Shown: positions 16,474 through 25,017 of the stretch, piece by piece | Layout: the number at the start of each line of letters is the position of its first letter | How positions within the stretch are numbered: the first letter of the stretch is position 1 | Assembly (NCBI GenBank): GCA_039024435.1 | Contig: JBCCQH010000076.1 | Coordinates: 1 to 37,159 of the forward strand | Reading direction: 5' to 3' | From: JBCCQH01 sp039024435 | GTDB taxonomy: Bacteria > Bacteroidota > Bacteroidia > J057 > JADKCL01 | DNA: 37,159 nucleotides | The notes under the pieces: generated by a model | The model's database searches: none | What the model saw: the letters and a program-made list of their open reading frames with translations, nothing else | Told to the model about the DNA's origin: nothing | Program-made: the position numbers and the translations under genes

Positions 16474-16573
16474 CCTTTGTTCTCCCCCAACTCACGGGGC
16501 AAATTGTAACCATTGTCCAGATCATCGTTATCTTGCCAGTAACCCAATTGCTTCACCCCTAACCCTGAACAAC

Positions 16574-19534
16574 ATGCGCAATCTCTTCGTCCCCATCGCC
16601 CTGATCACGCTCATTTTCGCTTGGGTATCCGGTCCCGTTTCTGCCCAAACCAGTTCCACCCGCGCGGCGCTGCTCATCCAAGGGAACGACCGCTCCACTC
16701 CACTCCGTATTTCTGATCTCCGGGTGAACGTCAAAGTCGTGGGCAATATCGCCGTCACGACCCTAGATCTCCATTTCCAAAATGACCTCGACCGCGTATT
16801 GGAGGGGAAATTTGTCTTTCCGCTAAATGAAGGCCAGACGGTGAGCCGCTTTGCGATGGAGGTCGACGGCAAGCTGCGCGAAGGCGTGGTCGTCGAAAAA
16901 CAAAAAGGCCAAAAAGTCTTCGAGGCCATCGTGCGGCGCCAGGTCGACCCTGGATTATTGGAGTGGACCCAAGGCAACAATTTTTCGGCCCGGGTCTACC
17001 CCATTCCCGCCCGCGGCAGCAAGCGCATCGTGGTCGCCTACCAGCAAGAGTTAAAAGCCACCCCCGCCGGGCCATTGTACTTGTTGCCGCTGCGGTTTGC
17101 GGACAAGCTGGACCGATTCGATCTGCGGGTGGAAGTATTTCGCCAGGAAGTTGCCCCCCAGTTGCGGGACAATGAACTCAGCAACGTCCAGTTTAACCGC
17201 TGGGAAGAAAACTACGTGGCCGAAATCCACGAGGAAAATTATACGGCGAACCAGCAACTGGGATTTGTGGTTCCGGAACCAGCCCAAGCGATTCCGGTCT
17301 ACCTCGAAACTGACGCCCAGGGCCAAACCTGGTTTTATTGTCGGGTGCATCCCCAAGTCAAGCAAGCTCCCAAGCCCCAGCCCAAACACGTGACGCTGCT
17401 CTGGGATGTCTCGGGTTCGGGAGCCAACCGCGATCGCGCGCGGGAAATCGAACTGCTCGACGCCTACTTTGCCGATCTCCAGGAAGTAGAGGTGACGCTG
17501 GTGAGCTTTGCCGTGACCGCCGAGCGCCCCCGCACCGCCCAAGTCCACCGAGGCAAATGGAGCGCACTTCGGGCCAGTCTGCAAACCCTTGCCCACGATG
17601 GGGGCACGCAACTCGGAGCCCTGGACCTCGGTCAGTACACCACCGACGAGTTCCTGCTGTTTTCCGATGGCATCAACAATTTTGGGGACCGGAAAATCAA
17701 GCTCGGCAACGCCCCGATCTACCCGATTTCCTCCGGCCCCGATGCCGAATACGGCGTCCTGCGCCACCTCGCGGAGGTCAGCGGCGGCGTTTTCATCAAC
17801 CTGCGCACCGCGACCATTGCCCAAGCCCGGGAACTCCTGATTCGTCCGCCTTTCCGCTTGCAGTCCATTGAGCGGGGACCGGGAATTGCAAGTATGTATC
17901 CCGACCAACCCACTACTGTCGGACCGAGCGTCAGTTTTGCCGGAAAGTTGCAGGGCAATTCCACCAAACTGCGCCTGGAATTCGGAGTCGGGCAAAAAAC
18001 AACCGAAACCGTGGAGATCGCCATCCAAGCCGAAGCTGCCGGGATGGGTGCAGGCTTACTGCCCCGGATTTGGGCGCAAAAAAAGCTCACCGCTCTGCAA
18101 CGCGACGTTACCCAAAACGAAGCCGCCATTGTGGCCCTGGGCAAGGAATATGGTCTGGTGACACGGTTTACTTCTCTGATTGTGCTGGAAACGCTGGAAG
18201 ATTACCTGGAATTTGACATTCTGCCTCCGGAAGACCTGCGGGAAACCTTCCTCGCGCGGAAAGCTGAGCAGCAAAAGCAGGAACAAACAGTGGTCGACGC
18301 GCATTTACAAGAGGTACTGACCGCCTGGGAAGCCCGAAAAACCTGGTGGAAAACTGAATTTGACTGGGAAGCCGGGCAGAAGCTTCTCGAAAAGAATGAG
18401 AATCTCATCGAGCACGAGGGCTTCGGAGAAACGTCCGAGGATTTATTCATAGAAGAGGTGATCGTCGCGGATGACGAGTCCGGGGCTTGGGACGAAAACG
18501 AGTCCATGGACGATCGGGCAGATGGGGATGATTTGGAAGTGGCGGCAGACGAAATGGCCGGTGAAGACGCATCTGCATCGGAAACCCTCGCCCAAAAGAA
18601 GGGCGGCAAAGACCGCGGAAAAAGCCGCCGGGGCCGTATTGAAATCAAAGCCTGGGATCCGGCGGAACCCTACCTGACCGCCATCCGCGCGGTCCCCGCC
18701 TCCGAGCAATACGCTGAGTACCTGCGCCAAAAGCAGGAGTTTGGGACGGCTCCCTCCTTTTACTTGGACTGCGCGAACTTTTTCCTGGAGCAGGAAGCTA
18801 CCCAAATTGGGTTGCGGATCCTCTCCAATATCGCGGAGATGGAGCTGGAAAACCACCGCCTGCTCCGCATCCTCGGCCACCGCTTGCTGCAACTGGGCTA
18901 TCCCGATTGGGCGATTCCTTTGTTCGTGCAGGTCCGTGAACTGCGGCCCGAGGAGCCCCAGTCCTACCGCGACCTGGCCCATGCCTACCAGCGGGCGGGA
19001 CGGGCGCAGGAGGCCGCCGACACCTACTGGGAAATCGTGACCCAACCCTGGGACGGACGTTTTCCCGAAATCGAACTCATCGCCCTGGAAGAGCTGAACG
19101 CTTTGCTGGGCCAATCCGCCGGGAAACTCAACACCGAGGCGATGGATTCCCGGCTCCTGGAAAATCTACCGCTAGACCTGCGGGTGGTGTTGAATTGGGA
19201 TGCGGACAACTGCGACATGGACCTCTGGGTCATCGATCCCCTCGGGGAAAAATGTTATTACAGCCACCGCGAAACCGCAATCGGCGGCTGGATGTCCCGG
19301 GACTTTACCGGCGGCTACGGTCCCGAAGAATTTCTGATTCGCCGGGCCATGCCGGGAGTATACAAAGTAGTGGTCAATTACTACAGCGATCAGCAGCAAT
19401 CGCTCGCTGGCGCGACCACGGTGCAGGTGCAGATGATCACCAACTTTGGCAAGAAAGATGAGGTGGTGCAGGAGGTAACCCGCCGGCTCAAGACCAGCAA
19501 GGAACAATTGGAAGTTGGGACGGTGAAGTTTTAG
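16574..19534 (+). CDS. Exported VIT/vWA-domain protein with C-terminal DUF2135-like domain
   Basis: A 986-residue exported protein. The signal peptide is 1-23 (ending SGPVSAQ). A VIT-like domain (about 30-160) shows LDLHFQNDLDRVLEGKFVFP and VVEKQKGQKVFEAIVRRQVDPGLL. A von Willebrand A-like domain begins with a MIDAS-type DVSGSG at D278 (VTLLWDVSGSGANRDRAREI). A very acidic low-complexity linker (about 620-680) is followed by a basic patch (KKGGKDRGKSRRGR) and TPR-like helices (about 700-870). The last 110 residues, DLRVVLNWDADNCDMDLWV then RAMPGVYKVVVNYY, resemble DUF2135. VIT-vWA proteins often mediate surface adhesion or protein complexes; the role here is unknown. The ATG at 16574 was chosen because the signal peptide begins there. 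Confidence 0.85.
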   Translation: MRNLFVPIALITLIFAWVSGPVSAQTSSTRAALLIQGNDRSTPLRISDLRVNVKVVGNIAVTTLDLHFQNDLDRVLEGKFVFPLNEGQTVSRFAMEVDGKLREGVVVEKQKGQKVFEAIVRRQVDPGLLEWTQGNNFSARVYPIPARGSKRIVVAYQQELKATPAGPLYLLPLRFADKLDRFDLRVEVFRQEVAPQLRDNELSNVQFNRWEENYVAEIHEENYTANQQLGFVVPEPAQAIPVYLETDAQGQTWFYCRVHPQVKQAPKPQPKHVTLLWDVSGSGANRDRAREIELLDAYFADLQEVEVTLVSFAVTAERPRTAQVHRGKWSALRASLQTLAHDGGTQLGALDLGQYTTDEFLLFSDGINNFGDRKIKLGNAPIYPISSGPDAEYGVLRHLAEVSGGVFINLRTATIAQARELLIRPPFRLQSIERGPGIASMYPDQPTTVGPSVSFAGKLQGNSTKLRLEFGVGQKTTETVEIAIQAEAAGMGAGLLPRIWAQKKLTALQRDVTQNEAAIVALGKEYGLVTRFTSLIVLETLEDYLEFDILPPEDLRETFLARKAEQQKQEQTVVDAHLQEVLTAWEARKTWWKTEFDWEAGQKLLEKNENLIEHEGFGETSEDLFIEEVIVADDESGAWDENESMDDRADGDDLEVAADEMAGEDASASETLAQKKGGKDRGKSRRGRIEIKAWDPAEPYLTAIRAVPASEQYAEYLRQKQEFGTAPSFYLDCANFFLEQEATQIGLRILSNIAEMELENHRLLRILGHRLLQLGYPDWAIPLFVQVRELRPEEPQSYRDLAHAYQRAGRAQEAADTYWEIVTQPWDGRFPEIELIALEELNALLGQSAGKLNTEAMDSRLLENLPLDLRVVLNWDADNCDMDLWVIDPLGEKCYYSHRETAIGGWMSRDFTGGYGPEEFLIRRAMPGVYKVVVNYYSDQQQSLAGATTVQVQMITNFGKKDEVVQEVTRRLKTSKEQLEVGTVKF

Positions 19535-19641
19535 GTTGCTGCGGGCAATGGCGCAAACATTTTCCCCCGCAACCATTCCCGGGGCAAAATTGCCGCCCCT
19601 TCCCCCAAAAGTCCGGTTAGGATGGGTCACCAGTTTTTGTG

Positions 19642-19649
19642 TAATTTCG
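19642..19649 (+). promoter_or_regulatory. Possible -7 box for the membrane-protein pair
   Basis: TAATTTCG, one base from TAnnTTTG, lies five bases before the ATG at 19655. A GGCAA-AA-TTGCC hairpin inside GGGG...CCCC (about 19581-19599) sits upstream and may end the VIT-protein transcript. Confidence 0.25.
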
Positions 19650-19654
19650 CCCCG

Positions 19655-20467
19655 ATGTCAGGGAGGGACAATGCTAGGCAGCGCCGATGGTGGCTATTCT
19701 TGATCCGGCCGTATCGGGCCTTTCAGGAGCTATTTGCCCGTGGTCCCAATCGCTTCAATCTTTTAGTGATTTTCCTGGGGGGAATCTGTTTGTTTCAGGT
19801 TTGGGCGGCGTTTTTTGCGCTGGGTGACGATATCGAAGTGGGGAAAATCATGACCGCAACTTTAATTTTAGGGCCTTTAACTGGCCTGCTGAGCTGCGTG
19901 CTGACCGCACTGTTCTGTATGAACCTGGGCTGCCTGCTCGATCCCGAGCACCGAGTGGGCTATGAATTTCGCGCGTATCTGCCGCCCTTCCCGTTGCGCC
20001 ACCTGCTGCTGCATCCGCTCATCGGCCGCAAACGCACCGCACAACTGCTGCACCACCCGGTACTTGCCGGTTACACCCGATCCTGGTCGGTTTTTCGCAG
20101 TTATCTGCGGATGTTGGGGCGCAATCTGAGTGGAGGAAAAGTCAGTTTTTCCGCCCTTTTCTCGGGCGCCTCCGCTGCCCTGACGATTTTGCTCTTTGCT
20201 GACCTGATCATGGTCATTGAGCTGGCCTTCTTTGCCCCGGACCACTTCACAAGTGCTCCCCTGGTGGGAATCCGCACCGTGTTTGCCGGGCTGAAAATCG
20301 TGTTCATTGTCTGGTGGTTGATGCTCTGGGCAATAAAAATGCGCGCTGCCTTCCAATTGCCCTGGCCCCGGACACTCCTGGCTACCCTTTCCGCGCTGAT
20401 TTTGACTATTTTTGTGGTGCTGCAACTGTTGCTCCAGGTATTCGCTTTGCCCATATTTGGATTCTGA
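19655..20467 (+). CDS. Multi-pass membrane protein, unknown function
   Basis: A 270-residue integral membrane protein with about five hydrophobic helices: FNLLVIFLGGICLFQVWAAF, IMTATLILGPLTGLLSCVLT, ALTILLFADLIMVIELAFF, GLKIVFIVWWLMLWAI and TLLATLSALILTIFVVLQLL. The arrangement loosely resembles Yip1-like proteins, but I cannot assign it. A basic hydrophilic loop (about 105-150) lies between helices 2 and 3. The ATG at 19655 was preferred over 19622 because of the upstream promoter-like motif. It ends four bases before the next gene, also a membrane protein of similar plan, so they are probably one unit. Confidence 0.75.
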   Translation: MSGRDNARQRRWWLFLIRPYRAFQELFARGPNRFNLLVIFLGGICLFQVWAAFFALGDDIEVGKIMTATLILGPLTGLLSCVLTALFCMNLGCLLDPEHRVGYEFRAYLPPFPLRHLLLHPLIGRKRTAQLLHHPVLAGYTRSWSVFRSYLRMLGRNLSGGKVSFSALFSGASAALTILLFADLIMVIELAFFAPDHFTSAPLVGIRTVFAGLKIVFIVWWLMLWAIKMRAAFQLPWPRTLLATLSALILTIFVVLQLLLQVFALPIFGF

Positions 20468-20471
20468 TCCT

Positions 20472-21170
20472 ATGCAATACGACGAATTGGTACACGAGGA
20501 ATCGGCGGCCAATGGCCCCCCTCCCGCCACCAATCCCTGGTGGCACATCTGGGCCCGCACCGGGGCGGCGCTAGATTATGTCTTTCACCACCAGCGCGAG
20601 CACTTTATCCACCGCCATTTCATCATCCTGGGGGCCATGTTTATCCTCGGATTGAATATGCCGGGCTGGCTCGCGGTAAAACCTGATCCCATCGGCGTGA
20701 TGATCCAACTGCTCATCCTGGCCCCGATTTCGGGGGTCGTGGCCGGCTACATCTACGCGGCCCTGGCCCGCAACCTGGGCGTTAAACTGGGGGGGCAGGA
20801 AGTCGACAAAACGATTATGCGCGCGGCAATTGCCTGGACCAATTATCCCGCGGCGGTGGCGTGGCTGGCATTTGTCGTTTGCTACGCGGGGTTGCATGAA
20901 TTCCAAGCGGAAGATGTCCAGCGCAGGGTATGGCTGATGGATGACCTGATCGGCTACGTACCGGTTGTGGTGCTGGGCGTGTTCATGGTCGCGGCCCTGA
21001 TCATCCGCCTCCGGGCCCTGGCCTACACTTTAAATGTGAGCCTGGCCAATGCCGCGGTGATATGGTTGCTGACGATTCTCCTGATGTACGTCCCCCTCTT
21101 TGTCATCGGGGGAGCGTTTTTTACCATCTTCCGGACGACTGTTTCGGTGGCGCAACAAGCTGGAAGTTGA
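20472..21170 (+). CDS. Multi-pass membrane protein, Yip1-like plan
   Basis: A 232-residue integral membrane protein. After a hydrophilic N-terminus (MQYDELVHEESAANG) come about five helices: FIILGAMFILGLNMPGWLAV, MIQLLILAPISGVVAGYIYA, NYPAAVAWLAFVVCYAGL, VPVVVLGVFMVAALIIRLRA and AAVIWLLTILLMYVPLFVIG. Spacing and layout parallel the gene just upstream, suggesting diverged paralogues or partner subunits. No catalytic residues are recognised. It ends 11 bases before the gamma-glutamyltransferase start, so read-through is possible. Confidence 0.75.
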   Translation: MQYDELVHEESAANGPPPATNPWWHIWARTGAALDYVFHHQREHFIHRHFIILGAMFILGLNMPGWLAVKPDPIGVMIQLLILAPISGVVAGYIYAALARNLGVKLGGQEVDKTIMRAAIAWTNYPAAVAWLAFVVCYAGLHEFQAEDVQRRVWLMDDLIGYVPVVVLGVFMVAALIIRLRALAYTLNVSLANAAVIWLLTILLMYVPLFVIGGAFFTIFRTTVSVAQQAGS

Positions 21171-21181
21171 ATTATGGCCCA

Positions 21182-22897
21182 ATGAAACATTACAGGTTAT
21201 GGGGCGTGCTCGCTCTGCTTGGACTGGCTTCGGCCTGCCGCCCGGGCGGAACCCGCGTTCCCGAAGTCGACACTCCCCAATACGGATTGCGGGAAGATTC
21301 GACGATGGTGGTGACGGCGCACCCTGAAGCAAGTCGGATTGGGGTTGCGGTGCTGCGCGCCGGTGGCAATGCGGTCGATGCCGCAATCGCCGTTCAGTTT
21401 GCCCTAGCGGTGAGCTTCCCTTACGCGGGCAATATTGGGGGCGGTGGATTCATGGTCCTGCGCACCGCGGAAGGCGAGGTGATCACGCTGGATTTCCGGG
21501 AAAAAGCTCCTCTGGCCGCCGACCGCGACATGTACCTCGATGAGCAAGGGGAGGTCATTCCCAAACTGAGTGCCCGCGGGCACCTGAGTTCGGGAGTTCC
21601 GGGGGTAGTCGATGGCATGGTCCGGGCCCACAAACGCTACGGAACTTTGCCTTGGAAAGATTTGGTCCAGCCGGCCATCGATCTGGCTCAGAATGGTTAC
21701 CGGGTGTCGGACAACCAAGCGGACTGGCTCAACCGGCAGCAGGAAGAATTCATCGAATACAATCCCGATAGCAGCTACTACTTGGTCAAGGCGGAAGGGG
21801 CATGGCAAGCCGGCGACACCATTCGCATGGCCGATTTTGCTGCGACCTTGCGGCGGATCCGGGACCGCAAACGGGCGGGCTTCTATGCCGGAGAAACCGC
21901 AGAAATGCTCCTGGCCGAGCAGGCCGCCCACGGCGGGATCATCACCCAAGCCGATCTCGATGCTTACGCGGCGCAATGGCGGCCTCCCATCACCGGAAAC
22001 TACCGGGGATACACCATCCATTCGATGCCGCCCCCCAGCAGCGGGGGAATCGTACTCCTGCAAATCCTCGGTATGCTGGAGGGTCAGGACCTGGCAAAGT
22101 ACTCCCCCACCGATGCGGCCTACGTCCACCGCCTGGTCGAGGCCGAACGCCGCGCCTACGCGGATCGGGCCGAGTACCTCGCCGACCCCGATTTCGTCAA
22201 AATTCCCGTGACGCACTTGCTTTCCGATGGGTACCTCGCCGCGCGGATGATGTCTTTTTCCCCGGAACGGGCCACGCCGAGCGATTCCATTGGACCGGGA
22301 GCGGCACCGGCAGAGTCGGAAGAAACCACGCATTTTTCCATCTTGGATCAGCCGGGCAATGCAGTGGCGGTCACAACCACGATCAACAGCCCCTACGGCT
22401 CAAAGGTCTGGGTCAAGGGCGCAGGATTTCTCCTCAACAATGAAATGGACGATTTCTCGGCCAAGCCGGGTGTCCCCAATATCTACGGCCTGGTCGGAGC
22501 CGAAGCCAATTCGATCCGCCCGGGCAAGCGCATGCTCAGTTCGATGACGCCAACAATCATCGAAAAAGAGGGTCAGGTATGGATGGTCCTCGGAACACCG
22601 GGCGGTTCGACCATCATTACCTCAGTTTTGCAGTGCTTCCTCGACGTGGCTGAACACGGGATGACGATGCAGGAAGCGGTGGGTCAGCTTCGCTTCCACC
22701 ACCAGTGGCGTCCGGACAAGGTCTTCATCGAAGAGGGCGCGTTGGCGCCGGAGACGATTGCCGAATTGGAGGCGATGGGCCACACGGTTGAGGTCCGGAG
22801 TCCGATTGGCCGGGTGGATGCGATCCTGGTGCATCCGGATGGTCTGCTCGAAGGCGCGGCCGACCCCCGCCGGGACGACGAGGCCGAAGGATACTGA
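21182..22897 (+). CDS. ggt: Gamma-glutamyltransferase lipoprotein
   Basis: A 571-residue Ntn-hydrolase precursor that cleaves or transfers the gamma-glutamyl group of glutathione and related peptides. A lipobox (GLASAC, Cys18) marks it as a lipoprotein, whereas many homologues are soluble periplasmic. Family stretches: ASRIGVAVLRAGGNAVDAAI, NIGGGGFMVLR, HLSSGVPGVVDG, then the autocleavage site EETTHFSILD with nucleophile Thr382, NSPYGSKV, LLNNEMDDFS, MLSSMTPTI, GTPGGSTIIT and the closing GAADPRRDDEAEGY. Both large and small subunit regions are complete, so it should mature normally. The start is the ATG opening the lipoprotein signal. Its neighbours give no clear pathway link. Confidence 0.95.
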   Translation: MKHYRLWGVLALLGLASACRPGGTRVPEVDTPQYGLREDSTMVVTAHPEASRIGVAVLRAGGNAVDAAIAVQFALAVSFPYAGNIGGGGFMVLRTAEGEVITLDFREKAPLAADRDMYLDEQGEVIPKLSARGHLSSGVPGVVDGMVRAHKRYGTLPWKDLVQPAIDLAQNGYRVSDNQADWLNRQQEEFIEYNPDSSYYLVKAEGAWQAGDTIRMADFAATLRRIRDRKRAGFYAGETAEMLLAEQAAHGGIITQADLDAYAAQWRPPITGNYRGYTIHSMPPPSSGGIVLLQILGMLEGQDLAKYSPTDAAYVHRLVEAERRAYADRAEYLADPDFVKIPVTHLLSDGYLAARMMSFSPERATPSDSIGPGAAPAESEETTHFSILDQPGNAVAVTTTINSPYGSKVWVKGAGFLLNNEMDDFSAKPGVPNIYGLVGAEANSIRPGKRMLSSMTPTIIEKEGQVWMVLGTPGGSTIITSVLQCFLDVAEHGMTMQEAVGQLRFHHQWRPDKVFIEEGALAPETIAELEAMGHTVEVRSPIGRVDAILVHPDGLLEGAADPRRDDEAEGY

Positions 22898-22902
22898 ATC
22901 GG

Positions 22903-23053
22903 GGAATTTTCAATTGCCACTCCGCCGCGGCAAGTGACGTCGCGGAGGCCATGGGGCAATTGAGTGGGATCCCCATGCAAAATTCTGTTTTCATTGTTGG
23001 CCGGGCGTTCGGAACGCACCAATTGGAAATTCTCTCGTGTCAATTGGCAATTG
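22903..23053. repeat. Intergenic cluster of CAATTG-containing inverted repeats
   Basis: Five CAATTG hexamers occur in about 145 bases (22911, 22957, 23020, 23041, 23048). TCAATTGCC (22910-22918) is inverted as GGCAATTGA (22955-22963), and GAATTTTCAATTG (22904-22916) is nearly inverted as CAATTGGAAATTC (23020-23032). A small GCGTT-CGG-AACGC hairpin lies between. It looks like a decayed palindromic repeat. Confidence 0.45.
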
Positions 23054-23071
23054 TCTCGGGAGGTTGGCAAC

Positions 23072-23096
23072 AAAAACGGGGAGCCGAGGCTCCCCG
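23072..23096 (-). terminator. Intrinsic terminator of the DUF4157-domain gene
   Basis: The stem CGGGGAGC-CTCG-GCTCCCCG (23096-23077 read on the minus strand) is followed by five T residues. It lies 26 bases after the stop of the minus-strand gene. It is the clearest classical terminator in the window. Confidence 0.88.
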
Positions 23097-23122
23097 AGAA
23101 AATATTGTTCGATTGCTTCGGC

Positions 23123-24613
23123 TTAACGCCGTTTGATATTCATGGTTGTGGGATCGGTACCGTGCTGGTTGGTGTCCTTGTGCTGGTCGTGGAAGGTCTG
23201 ACCTTCTTTTTCCGCCGGTCCGTACATCTGGTATTCCCAGTCGGTATTCTGCGCATCCCAATCGCTGACCGAGAAGTTTTCCAGGGCAATGCTGTCTTTG
23301 CCGGAATCGCTTTTCATGACCACACCGGCCCAGTGGAAATTCCAGGTGTGTTCCCGATTGATCGACCGGCCTCCGGTCGACATGGTAAAGCCCTCGCCGA
23401 CTTCCGGAGCGGCGAAGTCGTTGATGCCCAATTGCTGATCAAATTCACGCTGCGTCTCTTCGGGCAGTTTGTAGTAGGCATCGGTAACCCGTTGCGCATA
23501 GCGGCTGTAACTGCGGGCGATCCGCTCCTTTTTCTTCTTGTCGGACTCGGCGTGGTATTCTTTGCGCAGTTCTTCCACTTTGGCCATGTTGCGCTCGGTG
23601 CTGCGAATGACCCGGGAAATTTTGGGATCGCCGGAATATTCGGACTTTGATTTCAAGCTTTTGAATACGTCAGCGAAGATGGCGGCCTTCATATAATAAG
23701 GATCGCCTTTGCCATCGGCGGTCTTGGCGTTGCCGTCAAGATCGTTGTAGCTGGCTACCCGATCCAAACTACCGGTGATCATGCTGTTTGAGCGGCCACA
23801 ATCGGCGTAGAGTTCCATGTTCTCGCCTTCGGTGCCGTTCATGTTGTTGCGGGGCAATACCTGAACGAGGGTCTCCTTTTTGCCTTCTTTTTCTACCTCA
23901 AGCTGGCCGGGCCCTTCGAACAATTCCAATTTTGCGCCGACCGATTTCAGTTGGGAATTGGCACCTTTGGCTTTCCCTTGTTTTGCGTAGAGACCGTGGC
24001 GGTCGCCATCCTGCGGAACCGCGACACTCAGATCTTCCGATACGCGAATGGGAGTCTCAGCCTCGGGATTCTGGATGAAGTAACCCTGGACGACTCCACC
24101 TCCACCGCCACCGCTGGTGACTTCATTGGTGGCGACTTCACCATTGGCCGCTTTTTTGCCCATGGCATCGGCTTCCGCTTCAAGTTTGGGATCGTTGTTG
24201 ACCGGCACCCCGTTGACTTGGGTATTGGCTTGGACCGGCGACTTCTCGTTTTGCTTGAGATGTCCCAGCTCATGGCCGATCAATTCCTGGCCTTTGGAGG
24301 AGTTTTGGTCAAATTTGCCCGGGGCAAAGTGAACGGTGCGCCCTTCGGCCATCGCCTCCGCTTTCATCTGGGTCGCCCGATCCGAATTCTCGACGATATT
24401 GACATCGGAAAAGTCCGTCTGCATGGAGTTTTCCATTTTAGCCTGGACTTCAGGATTGAGCTTTGCGTTGGGCTTCATTTGCGCGGTTGTTTCACCGCCT
24501 TCAGCACCATCGGCTTTTAGCTTGAATTGTGGGGGGGATAGAGTTTTACCGGCAGATGCCTCATCGGCTTTGCGCTGCACGGCTTGAGACTCAGGAGCGA
24601 CGCGTTTTAACAT
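23123..24613 (-). CDS. DUF4157 (eCIS-core-type) protein with Cys/His C-terminal domain
   Basis: A 496-residue protein without a signal peptide. The N-terminus (1-50) is polar and disordered-looking. Residues about 52-152 form a DUF4157 domain: MENSMQTDFSDVNIV, VHFAPGKFD and the zincin motif GHELGHLKQ (H114, E115, H118), then LEAEADAMG with candidate third ligand E145 or E147. A Gly run (168-173) separates a C-terminal domain (about 180-496) containing ELYADCGRS (Cys272), NFHWAGVVMKSDSG (His427) and IALENFS (E445/N446), closing with MYGPAEKEGQTFHDQH. The Cys, His, Asn/Glu order suggests a papain- or deamidase-like hydrolase, which is inference. DUF4157 is often found on effectors of extracellular contractile injection systems, but no such genes are nearby. 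It is monocistronic. Confidence 0.82.
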   Translation of the reverse strand: MLKRVAPESQAVQRKADEASAGKTLSPPQFKLKADGAEGGETTAQMKPNAKLNPEVQAKMENSMQTDFSDVNIVENSDRATQMKAEAMAEGRTVHFAPGKFDQNSSKGQELIGHELGHLKQNEKSPVQANTQVNGVPVNNDPKLEAEADAMGKKAANGEVATNEVTSGGGGGGVVQGYFIQNPEAETPIRVSEDLSVAVPQDGDRHGLYAKQGKAKGANSQLKSVGAKLELFEGPGQLEVEKEGKKETLVQVLPRNNMNGTEGENMELYADCGRSNSMITGSLDRVASYNDLDGNAKTADGKGDPYYMKAAIFADVFKSLKSKSEYSGDPKISRVIRSTERNMAKVEELRKEYHAESDKKKKERIARSYSRYAQRVTDAYYKLPEETQREFDQQLGINDFAAPEVGEGFTMSTGGRSINREHTWNFHWAGVVMKSDSGKDSIALENFSVSDWDAQNTDWEYQMYGPAEKEGQTFHDQHKDTNQHGTDPTTMNIKRR

Positions 24614-25017
24614 GGGCTTAAGACAATTGGAATAAAAACAGGTATACCACTACAAATAAGGCGATTTTTCCGGCCAAAAGCAATCGTTATTTTCAATCCT
24701 GTGGGGAGTATCACAGCGAGTATTTTCCGGACAGCGCGCTACTTGCAATTGGTATCCCGGCGAACCTCCTCCTTCTGGCCCAAGCTACGTTTGTTTGCCC
24801 GCAGCCGGTGGTAGCCAATTGGGTCGGTACAGCCCGAGATCATCCACGCACCGGTCTCAAAAACGCAATTGTGCTTGCGCGCAACGCCGATTTCGCTTAC
24901 CAAAAAGCCGAGCATCAGAAATGCACTGGGCAAATAGAAACCCATCCGTACGGGATGGGTTTCTATGCCTTATCTTTCTAAAAACTTGATGTCATGAGTG
25001 CGCGGTTGACCGCAGGT
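24614..25017. other. Intergenic region between the sigma factor and the DUF4157 gene
   Basis: About 400 bases. It contains the sigma-factor hairpin (24934-24966) and the upstream region of the DUF4157 gene. A 68-codon minus-strand frame (24945-24739) begins inside that hairpin and resembles no family known to me, so it is not called. I see nothing else ordered. Confidence 0.5.
24934..24966 (-). terminator. Perfect hairpin downstream of the sigma factor gene
   Basis: ATAGAAACCCATCC (24934-24947) pairs perfectly with GGATGGGTTTCTAT (24953-24966), a 14-base stem with a five-base loop GTACG. It lies 52 bases after the sigma-factor stop, with no strong U-tract on either strand. Probable terminator or mRNA-end structure. 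Confidence 0.6.

Noticed and set aside
24739..24945. 68-codon minus-strand frame between the sigma factor and DUF4157 genes
   Set aside because: Its ATG lies inside the 14-base hairpin at 24934-24966, there is no promoter or family-like sequence, and composition is unlike the neighbouring genes.
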